From positions 1-45,368 of the forward strand of contig PBTE01000020.1 in assembly GCA_002726515.1 (NCBI GenBank): 45,368 bases of DNA, given 5' to 3'. The position numbers were made by a program, and so were the translations under genes. Of the stretch, positions 1 through 8,274 are shown in pieces. This DNA comes from Planctomycetaceae bacterium (lineage in GTDB: Bacteria > Planctomycetota > Planctomycetia > Pirellulales > Pirellulaceae). Under the pieces are notes generated by a model. That model was not told the origin of the DNA. It did not search any database and saw only the letters and a program-made list of their open reading frames with translations. The stretch's first letter is position 1. Every line of letters starts with the position of its first letter.

Positions 1-97
1 CTTTGCCGCCTGCGATGGTGAAGTTCACCAAAAACAGAGCGACCACTACCCATACAAGCGTCAGCTTCGCAGCGCCCGAATTCTTCAAGCTCGACAT
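1..97 (-). CDS. 5' end of a membrane-anchored hypothetical protein (partial)
   Basis: The minus strand opens with an ATG at 97 and runs off the left edge after about 32 codons. The visible N-terminus is MSSLKNSGAAKLTLVW followed by a strongly hydrophobic run ending near FTIAGG, which fits a signal anchor or uncleaved signal peptide. An AGGGAGA ribosome-binding site sits 6 bases before this ATG. A second in-frame ATG at 103 directly abuts that site and is therefore less likely. Too little is visible to name a family. A minus-strand intrinsic terminator lies about 55 bases upstream (152-201), so this gene probably has its own promoter between the two. Confidence 0.6.
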   Translation of the reverse strand, partial: MSSLKNSGAAKLTLVWVVVALFLVNFTIAGGK

Positions 98-151
98 AGT
101 CATTCTCCCTATGAAAAAATAATGTTCTTTGACGACGTCTCATGGACGCAT

Positions 152-201
152 AAAAAAGCCACTGTCACCCTGTGCAGTAGCTACACAGAACGCCAGCGGC
201 T
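152..201 (-). terminator. Intrinsic terminator on the minus strand
   Basis: Read on the minus strand, an 8-bp stem (201-194 with 164-157, one G-U pair) encloses a second 5-bp stem (188-184 with 174-170), and the structure is followed at once by six T residues (157-152). This is the classical intrinsic terminator layout. The nearest annotated upstream minus-strand gene, the propeller protein, ends 1 kb away at 1239. The signal therefore ends either a very long 3' tail, the weak small frame at 255-473, or an unannotated RNA. Confidence 0.65.
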
Positions 202-254
202 TCTCCGAAGTCCAAGAGTGGTTCTTCAACTGGGACTGATTTTTCATTATCAGA

Positions 255-473
255 TTACCCGGATTGACCATAACAACTAAATACGCACAAACGGCCACGG
301 TCAGGAACGACCCTAAGCCATTTGACTAGTTTAACAACAAAAATAACGATTACAAGAGATAGGCTAAGTTTTCCCCACAAATAGTTGAGAGAGTGTCTAG
401 TTGAGAGAGTGTCTACAAACCCTGCCGGGTTAGCCGCGCTAAATCGCACAAGAAAGTCCCTTAAATTACCCAT
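255..473 (-). CDS. Possible small membrane protein (72 aa), doubtful
   Basis: This minus-strand ATG frame encodes 72 residues with one hydrophobic stretch (LSLSLVIVIFVVKLV, about residues 37-51) followed by basic residues, so it could be a single-pass small protein. In its favour, a strong terminator begins about 54 bases after the stop codon. Against it, there is no good ribosome-binding site, no recognised family, and the 16-base tandem repeat at 383-414 lies inside it although 16 is not a multiple of three. I cannot decide between a real small gene and chance. Confidence 0.2.
   Translation of the reverse strand: MGNLRDFLVRFSAANPAGFVDTLSTRHSLNYLWGKLSLSLVIVIFVVKLVKWLRVVPDRGRLCVFSCYGQSG
383..414. 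repeat. Perfect 16-base tandem duplication
   Basis: The unit agttgagagagtgtct occurs twice with no gap and no mismatch (383-398 and 399-414). Only two copies are present. It lies in the spacer about 180 bases from the minus-strand terminator and looks like a recent slippage or duplication event. Confidence 0.9.
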
Positions 474-1238
474 TCTCTAGAAATGTTCAGGCTTTGAAAC
501 ATATCGAGCGTCTCCATCCGGTGCCACAACAATTACCCAGGTTTTTTGTTGACAGTAAACCGTTTGCCCTCTGGGTGACCGAACATCGCCAGTCGACTCT
601 TGTAAAGCGATGAACACGATTCGTCTGGTGCCCCTTTTTCAGCATCCGGTGGTGGGCGGGTCTGGTAGAGCGGATCACTGGCGAGTTGGCATCTTTCTCT
701 GAAAATCCCTCTACGATCAGCCAGTCCGATGACTTGCTGTTGCGTTGAATGAGGCGAAACACCACATAGGACGACGAGATTGTTACCAGCGCAGAAGGGG
801 ATCAGAAACAGCACCTGGTTTCCCAGTGCATCAGAAGATTTGTCGACTGAAAATACAGAGGCCTTTAGTAATAAAGCCGTGTTGCAATTGCGGACCGCAA
901 CTTCAATCGCCGTCGCGGAGGCAAGCGACCGGAGTGAAATTTAATAGTAGTTTGGCGACTTGTTCTGTGAATAAGCACCGGGCTGAACCAAAAACAACGA
1001 TCATTGCTGGGAGGTTCCAGGTGAAGCGTGAACGGTAGACGAATCAAAGGACCCAATAGCCTGCTGGCGCTGTCCACAGAGCAACGTCGTTTTCAGTTTT
1101 GCATTTCCACAAGACTGGAGTTGGCAGACAACTCCTAGCGGATGCCCGTTATCAACTGCGAGATGAGCGAAGCATCGATGGGTTTCACTCAAACCGATCA
1201 AGCCATTTTACGTCGAGCGAACTTCAAGAACGAGTCAT

Positions 1239-2492
1239 TCAACGCTGTTTTACGTCATAGCAAAACAGAAGTTCTTGATCGCGGAGGTACAATCGGCCAT
1301 CAACAATGACCGGGTGGGTCCAAATTCGACCGGAGGGTTTACGACGTTCCGACTGCGGATTCAATGAAAAACGTCCTCGTTCGTTCCAGCGTTCAGGCGA
1401 TGCATCGACCAGAGCGACGATTCCTTCTTCTTTATCCAAGCAGTAAAACATTCCATCAGCGTATGCGATTGACCCCTTTCCGAACTCATCCCGGTTGCGC
1501 CATACTCTTTCGCCAGATTCAAAATTCTGGCACAACCAGCCTACTCCGTCGGAATGGCCATAGAGGTGGTTGTTCAACAGGATCACACCTCCGTGATGGT
1601 TCTTCATGAATTTGTTGTCAAACACCTCCAATACGGAATTGTCCCGACCTATCTCCACCAGTTTGCATCCGGCGCCGTATCCAGAGGTAACGTAGACTCT
1701 ATTTCCATCGCAGATGGGAGTTGTGCAGACAGCAACATTGCCCCGCCAGTCTGTTTGCCAAACGAGACTTCCATCCACGGCAGAAACCGCAACCAGATGT
1801 TGCTGGGTAATTTGGAGGTATTGTCGGATTCCGTTGATTTCAGTCACAATCAAGGAAGCGTATTGTGCTCCATCGGTGAATTCGGAGCTCTGCCAAATCA
1901 GGTCTCCATTTCCTTTTTCCAAAGCCACGATGGCGCCTTGTGTTCCACCAGGAGTGCACACAATCTGCTGGCCATCCACCAGAACCGACTCGCAATATCC
2001 CCAGTTGGGTAGCGAGCCACCAAAATCTTGCATTTTCCTGCGCCAAAGGACCACACCGTCTGTTGCCCGGACAGCAATCAGGTCTCCTTGAGCACCTAGT
2101 GTATACACAAAATCTCCATCACATGTGGGTGTCCCTCGGGGTCCATTGCCCCATCGGTTTTCGTATTCGGGTCCAATCTCGACTGACCAGATCTCGGAGC
2201 CGGAACGTGAATCCAAGGCAATTAACTGCTCGGCACCATCACGTGATCCCATGATGTAGAGTTGATCGTGTACGACAGCCGGACCGGAAAATCCAATGCC
2301 AGCCGATTGAAACAGCCAGAGGCGTTGCGGACCCGCTTCCGGCCATTGTTTGAGTAGCCCCTCTTCGTTTGACAATCCCGTACGTTGTGGCCCCCGCCAT
2401 TGGGGCCAACTTGGTCGGTCAGCTACTGCCAAAGGGACAATTGAGGTCAGACATAACGCGACGGAGAATAGGAGAAGCCGGGCACGTTTCAT
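1239..2492 (-). CDS. Exported PQQ-type beta-propeller protein (BamB-like)
   Basis: 417 residues. An N-terminal signal peptide (MKRARLLLFSVALCL..., cleavage probably after about residue 24, near AVA-D) is followed by the WPQWRGPQRTG opening typical of planctomycete PQQ-propeller proteins. After that come repeated blades of the kind 'G...VYTLGAQGDLIAVRATDG.VLWR' (about 125-150) and 'LIALDSRSGSEIWS' (about 90-103). These repeats mark the PQQ-binding-like/BamB propeller fold. Such proteins are periplasmic; some bind PQQ in dehydrogenases but most lack a known activity, and nothing here identifies a substrate. The ATG at 2492 is preceded by GAGG about 10 bases upstream. The gene stands alone, divergent from pqiA. 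BamB itself would normally be a lipoprotein and no lipobox is seen, so I keep the general name. Confidence 0.85.
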   Translation of the reverse strand: MKRARLLLFSVALCLTSIVPLAVADRPSWPQWRGPQRTGLSNEEGLLKQWPEAGPQRLWLFQSAGIGFSGPAVVHDQLYIMGSRDGAEQLIALDSRSGSEIWSVEIGPEYENRWGNGPRGTPTCDGDFVYTLGAQGDLIAVRATDGVVLWRRKMQDFGGSLPNWGYCESVLVDGQQIVCTPGGTQGAIVALEKGNGDLIWQSSEFTDGAQYASLIVTEINGIRQYLQITQQHLVAVSAVDGSLVWQTDWRGNVAVCTTPICDGNRVYVTSGYGAGCKLVEIGRDNSVLEVFDNKFMKNHHGGVILLNNHLYGHSDGVGWLCQNFESGERVWRNRDEFGKGSIAYADGMFYCLDKEEGIVALVDASPERWNERGRFSLNPQSERRKPSGRIWTHPVIVDGRLYLRDQELLFCYDVKQR

Positions 2493-2846
2493 GCGAATTG
2501 GACCTCAAGTCGTGATGTTGGATTGCGACGAGTAGGGGATTGCGGAATTTTTCAGAGGATGACAGCAGTCTTTGCGCACTCCCACACCGAGAAATATAGA
2601 AGAATAAGTGACGCGATGACTCTCGGCAAGCGGCAGCAATGGGTGCGCGGCAGTTCCCAAGTGGCCATCAGAGCTTCGTTGTTTCCCTCCTGACTCCGCT
2701 ACAATCTGTACAAATCACGTAGTAGACTGGTGATCCGACTCAAGAGACACATAAGGAGATCAGCGGGAACTGGAGGGCCATTTACGGGCCGGTGAACTTT
2801 TTCGTGGTGAGAAAGCTTTGCTGGGCACCGGGCAAGCGGTGCGATC
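2493..2846. other. Divergent intergenic region upstream of pqiA
   Basis: This 354-base gap separates the propeller gene (minus) from pqiA (plus) and should hold both promoters. Apart from a weak promoter-like match at 2679-2705 I see no gene, RNA structure or repeat in it. Confidence 0.5.
2679..2705 (+). promoter_or_regulatory. Possible promoter for pqiA-pqiB
   Basis: A good -10 hexamer TACAAT lies at 2700-2705, with TTGTTT at 2679-2684 as the only -35-like element. The 15-base spacing is short. If used, the message would carry a leader of about 135 bases before the pqiA ATG. This rests on hexamer matching only. Confidence 0.25.
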
Positions 2847-3440
2847 ATGTCGAAATTCAAAGCCTGTCACTGTTGTGGAATGATACACCGGTTGCCTCCT
2901 CTGACGACTGGTGAGATGGCGACTTGTGTGCGCTGTCACACGATTCTTGAAAAACCAAATCCCAGGGGAGCGGTGCTACAACGTACTGCGGCATTCACAT
3001 GGGGAGCATTGATCCTTTATTGGCCGGCAGTGTTACTTCCCATTTTGCGGATTGAGCGGTTAGGTCACCATCGCGAATCCAGTTTGTTGGCGGGAACGTT
3101 TGAACTGCTGCAGTATGGAAATTGGTTCGTGGGAATTGTCGTCTTGTTGTTTTCTATTGTGTTTCCTCTGATAAAAATTCTACTGCTGTTGGAACTGAGT
3201 ATGTTCAAGGTGATGCATCATCGTCACAAAGCTTTCGCTTATCGCCTGATGGAGAACGCCGGCAAATGGAGCATGATGGATGTGATGTTACTTGCATTTC
3301 TGGTAATGCTGGTAAAACTTGGCAGGCTCGTTGAATTTCAATTGGGACCCGCCGTTATTGCCTTTGTGCTGTGTGTCGCGTTAAGCATCTTCGCTTCTCT
3401 CTGTTTCGATCCCCATGCAATCTGGGAGGAAGAAAGATGA
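2847..3440 (+). CDS. pqiA: PqiA-family inner-membrane protein, single domain
   Basis: 197 residues. The N-terminus carries two CxxC pairs, CHCC (about 8-11) and CVRC (about 27-30), the zinc-ribbon-like start of PqiA domains. Four hydrophobic segments follow (about 48-66, 91-117, 140-157, 166-186). The third contains WSMMDVMLLAFLV, matching the conserved W-x-M-x-D-V signature of the family. PqiA is the integral-membrane partner of MCE-type lipid transport proteins (PqiB, YebT). The Escherichia coli protein has two such domains in about 417 residues, while this one has a single copy, as in half-length family members. The stop overlaps the start of the next gene (ATGA at 3437-3440), so the two are probably translationally coupled. 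Confidence 0.88.
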   Translation: MSKFKACHCCGMIHRLPPLTTGEMATCVRCHTILEKPNPRGAVLQRTAAFTWGALILYWPAVLLPILRIERLGHHRESSLLAGTFELLQYGNWFVGIVVLLFSIVFPLIKILLLLELSMFKVMHHRHKAFAYRLMENAGKWSMMDVMLLAFLVMLVKLGRLVEFQLGPAVIAFVLCVALSIFASLCFDPHAIWEEER

Positions 3441-4381
3441 ACGATGGCTGGGACCCGAATGAAAATTCCTCTCGAGAACATCAACAGTCCGCCCAGGATT
3501 TTCCAACGGCCGACATTCGTCCAGTCGGACCGCCGTTGTACCAACGTTTTCTGTGTTCAACTAGAATGTGGCTGACGACCGTTGTTTGTTTGGCGATTTC
3601 CACCGGCCTGGCAATTTATTCGTTCAGTTCAACGGATGCCGAGATTCTCATCCACTTCGATCATGGTCAAGGGATCAAGCCGGATGACGCTCTTCGTTTT
3701 CGAGGAATTACTGTGGGTGAAGTTCTGGCGGTCGAATTAAGTCCTGACTTGCAAGGTGTTGATGTGCGGGTTTCGGTTAACCACGCGGCAGGGGGTATCG
3801 CACGCAAGGGTAGCCAGTTTTGGATCGAACGGCCCCGAATCAGTCTCACAGAAATTCGCGGACTCGACACGTTACTGGCGGGACAGTTCATTGCAGTAGC
3901 TCCCGGACCGGCTGGCGGAGCGCGAATGACAGAATTCAACGGTTTGCCGGCCGCTCCTGCGGGTGATTTGGTGGCAGGCGGCCTGCGAATCGTCTTGCGT
4001 GGATCGCAAACGGGCGGGCTGCGGCACGGAGTACCCATTTTGTACCGTGGGCTCCAGGTTGGACACGTGATTGAAGTTGGCTTGTCTGACGACGGAGCGA
4101 GTGTTGAGGCTGCTGCACTGATCCTGCCGGATTTCAAACGGCTGGTTCGAGAGGATTCGAAGTTCTGGAATGCTAGCGGCATTGAGTTGAGTTTCGGTTT
4201 GGCTGGTATTCAACTCACTGCAAATGCGCTCTCGACCGTTGTCTTGGGAGGAATATCGATGGCGACGCCAAATAACCCAGGTGCGTATGCTGCGCCGGAT
4301 CACGAGTTTCAAGTTCACGAGAAACCTGAGGACCATTGGTTGGACTGGAAACCCGATTTATCCACTCCGCCGACGTCCTGA
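3437..4381 (+). CDS. pqiB: MCE-domain (MlaD/PqiB) lipid-transport protein
   Basis: 314 residues from the ATG at 3437, which overlaps the pqiA stop and has GGAGGAAGA just upstream. A longer frame opens at 3371 but lies inside pqiA. One transmembrane helix (MWLTTVVCLAISTGLAIYSF, about residues 45-64) anchors a periplasmic part with two MCE-type units: about 68-140, with LRFRGITVGEV, and about 180-255, with ILYRGLQVGHVIEV. In each unit the 'RG-x-x-VG-x-V' core is clear. MCE proteins form hexameric rings or tubes that move phospholipids between inner and outer membranes. PqiB of Escherichia coli has three MCE domains and a long helical tail; this protein is shorter and lacks the tail. No PqiC lipoprotein gene follows. 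Confidence 0.85.
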   Translation: MNDGWDPNENSSREHQQSAQDFPTADIRPVGPPLYQRFLCSTRMWLTTVVCLAISTGLAIYSFSSTDAEILIHFDHGQGIKPDDALRFRGITVGEVLAVELSPDLQGVDVRVSVNHAAGGIARKGSQFWIERPRISLTEIRGLDTLLAGQFIAVAPGPAGGARMTEFNGLPAAPAGDLVAGGLRIVLRGSQTGGLRHGVPILYRGLQVGHVIEVGLSDDGASVEAAALILPDFKRLVREDSKFWNASGIELSFGLAGIQLTANALSTVVLGGISMATPNNPGAYAAPDHEFQVHEKPEDHWLDWKPDLSTPPTS

Positions 4382-5365
4382 GAAACGTTTGGATTACTGA
4401 AAAGTGGGGTGTGTTAAAAGGGTAAGCAGGCGAGTCTGAAACGCCGTGTGGGCATCAGGCAACGATAAATCATGAGGTCCTCAGCAGGGTATGGCGGAAC
4501 GTTTTCCGTTTCGATGGTTCTTCTATATATGGGTTCTCATGCCAGGACGGTCGGCAAGTGCGGACAATAAAGCAGTTGGCTGGGTATAAAAAAAGCCCCC
4601 GGAAGCGGTGGGTCCCAGGGGGGCAAAGGACTCCAAACTTTCCGGGAGCGATTGGAAGCGACAATGAAAATTACGCTGCCGCAGCAGTTTCTGTGGTGGG
4701 CGAATTTTTCGAAGCGGGCGCCAGCCTCCTTGCCGACGATACGCTCCGCGGTCCGCGAAAACACAACCGATCTAGGTGTGCTCCCAATGCAGACTCTTCC
4801 CCACGTGGGTTTCTCCTGATTCCATGTTGGTGACCGGTTGCGTTGAACACGGTCGTTTGCCAGATGGGGCGGGAGGATAGGTGATAACTAATACACGGTC
4901 AAGAGCGGTTTCAAACAAATTCCAAAGATTTCCATTTCCGCCAGGGGATTTCTCGAAAATCTTCAACCGAGTGCGAAATCACCGACTGAAAGGTATCTGC
5001 TTTTTCTTTCGCCACACCAGTGGAGGCAGGGCGCAGCTTCCACATTTGCTGGACTCTACAGAAGACTTCTACAGTTGAGTCGTCTGTCTTCCGTTTGGGG
5101 AGAGTTGGAAACCTAAAGTCAACGCTAGCGTGACAGAATCGCTGGTACCGAATCTACCAGAGTGCAGGATGCAGCGGACATTCGGCATTGAAAGGGGGAC
5201 CGATTTCGGGCTCTTGGCTACTGTCCCGACGCCAAAGTCACTGCCACCATCGCTTCAAAAAACTTAGCAGGGAAGTTGGACCTCTGTACTTTTAGATGGT
5301 GAAAGTTTTCACCGCCCATACACGGACTGAAAGACAAAAGGTCAAACTGCAGGACGCTACATGCT
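4382..5365. other. 1 kb spacer with an orphan terminator
   Basis: Between the convergent pqiB (plus) and MFS transporter (minus) genes there is almost 1 kb without a supported protein gene. Short frames exist in every phase, but none has a recognisable domain or a good ribosome-binding site. The one clear feature is the minus-strand terminator at 4588-4649, which is too far (716 bases) from the transporter stop to be its obvious terminator. A small RNA on the minus strand between about 4650 and 5000 is possible but I cannot show it. Confidence 0.55.
4588..4649 (-). terminator. Intrinsic terminator on the minus strand with long loop
   Basis: On the minus strand, a 10-bp arm (4649-4640, GCTCCCGGAA) pairs with 4604-4595 (TTCCGGGGGC) using one T-G pair, and seven T residues follow directly (4594-4588). 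The 35-base loop can form a small inner GTCC/GGAC helix. This is a convincing intrinsic terminator by layout. No annotated gene ends close upstream on this strand. Confidence 0.65.
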
Positions 5366-6631
5366 CTACGAGTGGGTCGCATTCCATTGTTTTCTCCAGA
5401 TTGGAACACTCGACCAGACATAGAAGAGAAACGCGAACAGCGAAGCGGCACCTGCCACGAAGAAGACCGCTGGAAACCCCCAACGATTAGCCAATGTCCC
5501 CAATAGCGGAGCACCGACAAGTGCACCAAGGTCGGCACATACAGTGAACAACGCCGATCCCGTGCCGCGAATTGAATTCGGAAAAGGCTCCAGAATCAGC
5601 GCGTTGATCGCAGGAAAACAAAGGGCGTGTCCCGTTCCGGCAAGGATTGCAGGGACAAACAACAGCCACCACCGTTGAGGCGTCACCAAAAGAAAGCTCC
5701 ACAAGCCGACGGCCATAATCAATAGCCCCAAGCAGAGTATCTTTCGACGTCCAATTCTGTCGGCAAGGGTTCGCGACAAAAGTCGCACGAACAATCCCCA
5801 GCCTCCGTAGATCAGAAAGAAGCAACCTACGGGTGAGGCCAAGTTTTCTGAATGCAGCGAGTGGTCCACAAAACTTGGTAGAAATATGAATGGTACCGTC
5901 ATGCTGATTCCGAAAGCAATGCAAACGGGAACGACAGCTCCTGGCCAATGGCTTTGAGAAGTAAAATAAAACTCCCTGATGCCAATCGAGGTTCGGGGCG
6001 AACTCAGCCGGAACGGTTTGACAAACGACCACAGAAACAGGGTCAACAATGTCAATCCGGCTGAAACGAAGAACAGGCAAAGAAAATCAGCACGCGTACG
6101 CTGGCCAGCACCGAGAATTAAGTCCCCCAGATAAGGGCCACTCATAATTGCGATAAATCCAGCGGATCCAAAGGTTGCGAATGCTTCCGTTTGACGGTGA
6201 CGAGGTGCTCGCTGGGAAATATGGGTCAACGCACTGATAAACACCAACGCGTTTCCGATCATCATACTGGCTCGCAGGAAATGGACTGGCCAACTCATCG
6301 AATGAAGGCAGACATTGCTCAGGATACTCATCCCGAATACCCCCAAGCCGATATTCCAGACCTTGCGGGCGCCCACGTGGTTGATCAGTTGGCCGATCCA
6401 TGGACGTGCTAATAAAGCCAATCCGGCACCCAGTCCCATGACCCAACCAACGTCCGCCACAGACCCTCCCAGGAACTCCACCCAGCGCGCGTAATGCGCC
6501 AGCACCATGTTGGACAGTACGAAGCAAAGCTGGCCACCAAAGAGAAAGGCAAACTGACTGTCGTATAAGACTTCGTCGTGTGTCTTGGGGGATTTCAGAC
6601 GGTCTCGATCGGGCAGAGTGGTAACGCTCAC
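5366..6631 (-). CDS. Major facilitator superfamily transporter
   Basis: 421 residues from a GTG at 6631 with no clear ribosome-binding site. The protein is hydrophobic throughout, with about twelve predicted membrane segments split by a central loop near residues 205-225. The cytoplasmic loop after helix 2, RPWIGQLINHVGARKVW (about 76-92), matches the G-x-L-x-D-x-x-G-x-R-x-x-x loop that marks MFS proteins. The equivalent loop in the second half reads SRTLADRIGRRKIL (about 290-303). Substrate cannot be read from the sequence; the overall form resembles drug or sugar efflux members of the superfamily. It lies 290 bases downstream of the quinone oxidoreductase on the same strand, too far to assume one operon. 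Confidence 0.85.
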   Translation of the reverse strand: MSVTTLPDRDRLKSPKTHDEVLYDSQFAFLFGGQLCFVLSNMVLAHYARWVEFLGGSVADVGWVMGLGAGLALLARPWIGQLINHVGARKVWNIGLGVFGMSILSNVCLHSMSWPVHFLRASMMIGNALVFISALTHISQRAPRHRQTEAFATFGSAGFIAIMSGPYLGDLILGAGQRTRADFLCLFFVSAGLTLLTLFLWSFVKPFRLSSPRTSIGIREFYFTSQSHWPGAVVPVCIAFGISMTVPFIFLPSFVDHSLHSENLASPVGCFFLIYGGWGLFVRLLSRTLADRIGRRKILCLGLLIMAVGLWSFLLVTPQRWWLLFVPAILAGTGHALCFPAINALILEPFPNSIRGTGSALFTVCADLGALVGAPLLGTLANRWGFPAVFFVAGAASLFAFLFYVWSSVPIWRKQWNATHS

Positions 6632-6921
6632 GCTGGAATATCAAAGAAAGAAATAAAGGCGGGAAGATCAAGGAGTGTGTGAAAGGACGAGCTACGTATC
6701 TTCGCCAATTCGTCGCCGGAGTGCAAGGCCCTGGCACCTCCTTCCGAGGCAGCGCCTGCAACTCTCCGGGGCTTAGCGTGAGAGCGAGGCACGATTCTCG
6801 CAACGACGTCCGGCCTACGTCCCGGCTGTGACACTTTTCCGGTTAGTTGAAACCTTCCGGCGACAGCAACAGAAGAAATTCAAGGTGTGCTTCCATTGGC
6901 GTGGTGCGGTTCGATACGAAG

Positions 6922-7917
6922 TCACGGGATCAAGACTATTTTTCCTGCCAGTGTTCCTGCTTTTGCGACAGTATTTTGCTCTTGAAGCGAGTGGGCAAAA
7001 GCCGTTTCCGAGAGTGGCAGAATGCGATCGATATGAGCCCTGACTTTCTCGTCTGCCAGCCAGGAATTGATGTCGTCTGCGCACTTTTGTTGTTCCTGAT
7101 AGCTGGCATTGAACATGGCAAAACCTACCATTGCACATCCCTTGACATAAAACGGGCCGACAGGAAATTCCGGACGTGCTTCCCGTCCAGCCATGAGTAC
7201 GATGCGCCCCCGCTCAGACAATGCGCCGACAATCTGATCGAAATCAGGTTCCCGTTGAGTTTCCCAGAAGACATTGACGCCTGCTCCACCAGTAGATTCC
7301 AAAATGCCTGTCGCTACGTCTTCTTCCCGGTAGTTCAGTGCAACATCCGCTCCCAACTCCAGGCACTTGGCAACCTTTTCCGGACTTCCCGCAGTCGTGA
7401 TAACACGAGCGTCAACTGCTTTGGCCATTTGAATGACTATCGATCCGATACCACCACTCCCGCCTTGTACCAATATTGTTTCACCCGCCTCCAATTTTGC
7501 ATCTCGAAATAACCCCAAGTGAGCAGTGATCGACACCAAAGCACAAGCGGCTGCTGTCTGGTCGTCAATGTTTGCCGGGGTGGAATAAAGCCATTGTTCA
7601 TCGACCACCGCGTATTCCGCAAAAGTTCCCTGTCGCCCCAGCAGTCCCTGATTACTACACCAAACTCGATCACCTGCTTGAAAACGGTCCACTTGAGGAC
7701 CTGTCGCTTCTACTACACCTGCCAGATCGCAACCCACGACAAAAGGTAGAGGAAGATCAAAAGACAGCATGCCGCTGCGTACGTAGGTATCCACGGGATT
7801 GACAGCCACGGCTGAAACCTTCACTAAAACCTCGCTGGCCTGAGGTTGGGGTGTGGGAATTTCTCCATAGATGATGTTTTCAGGAGGACCAACCTTTTCA
7901 ATGTAAGCAGCTTTCAT
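6922..7917 (-). CDS. NADPH:quinone reductase-type zinc-independent alcohol dehydrogenase family protein
   Basis: 331 residues. The N-terminal catalytic domain begins MKAAYIEKVGPPENIIYGE and includes the VNPVDTYVRSG stretch (about 39-49) typical of quinone oxidoreductases. The Rossmann domain carries QGGSGGIGSIVIQMAKA (about 150-166), the glycine-rich NADPH site of this family. The structural-zinc cysteine cluster of classical alcohol dehydrogenases is absent, which fits the zeta-crystallin/QOR branch. Likely reaction: NADPH-dependent reduction of quinones or enones in the cytoplasm; the real substrate is unknown. The ATG at 7917 has AGAGGATT as ribosome-binding site about 7 bases upstream. 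It is followed by the MFS gene on the same strand after 290 bases. Confidence 0.88.
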   Translation of the reverse strand: MKAAYIEKVGPPENIIYGEIPTPQPQASEVLVKVSAVAVNPVDTYVRSGMLSFDLPLPFVVGCDLAGVVEATGPQVDRFQAGDRVWCSNQGLLGRQGTFAEYAVVDEQWLYSTPANIDDQTAAACALVSITAHLGLFRDAKLEAGETILVQGGSGGIGSIVIQMAKAVDARVITTAGSPEKVAKCLELGADVALNYREEDVATGILESTGGAGVNVFWETQREPDFDQIVGALSERGRIVLMAGREARPEFPVGPFYVKGCAMVGFAMFNASYQEQQKCADDINSWLADEKVRAHIDRILPLSETAFAHSLQEQNTVAKAGTLAGKIVLIP

Positions 7918-8274
7918 CGTAATCCTCTTAGTTTCAGGGCGTCATGGTACGTGCCCTGATTTTACGCCTGCCGAGGTGTTCGTCGACCACCTGAAGTAAA
8001 ACGACAGAATTCGAGTGTCTTTGGGCTCGAAATGGCGGGTGCTTATCTGTTGCGGCATTCCTGCGCGAAGTCCGGGTTCCTAGAACGCCTTGAGGCGCCT
8101 GCCAGCTGGTTTGGGATCCTGTGTTTCCGGTTTAACGGAATGGTTCATTGGTGGCGTCTGATCTGAGGTGGTGAATCATTGGATGGCCCAGACTCGGCGG
8201 TCGCCAGCCAAAGTCCCACACGTCCGAGATTTGTCAACAAAATTTCCATTTCGCCAGGGCCAGGGGCGTTCTTT
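7918..8274. other. Spacer, no gene seen
   Basis: This 357-base gap lies between the start of the quinone oxidoreductase gene and the end of the SixA gene. It should contain the oxidoreductase promoter. A short GCCT/AGGC hairpin is present near 8090-8100 without a T-run. Nothing else is supported. Confidence 0.5.

Larger units (their letters stand above)
98..1238. other. 1.1 kb spacer, no convincing gene
   Basis: Between the partial gene at 1-97 and the propeller gene at 1239 I find no reading frame with recognisable domains. The spacer does contain a strong minus-strand terminator (152-201), a perfect 16-base tandem duplication (383-414) and one weak minus-strand frame (255-473); each is listed separately. 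The remainder (474-1238) shows only short overlapping frames in several phases with Cys/Arg/Ser-rich products, as expected of non-coding sequence. Confidence 0.6.

Noticed and set aside
3371-3436. Earlier start for the MCE protein inside pqiA
   Set aside because: The ATGA overlap at 3437 with a GGAGGAAGA site is the normal coupling arrangement; the longer version would extend 66 bases into pqiA with unrelated residues.
4660-4720. tRNA or tmRNA-like T-loop (TTCGAAA) followed by CCACCA-like bases on the minus strand
   Set aside because: The bases flanking the loop cannot form a T stem and no acceptor or anticodon arm can be drawn; it is only a short CGAA/TTCG hairpin.
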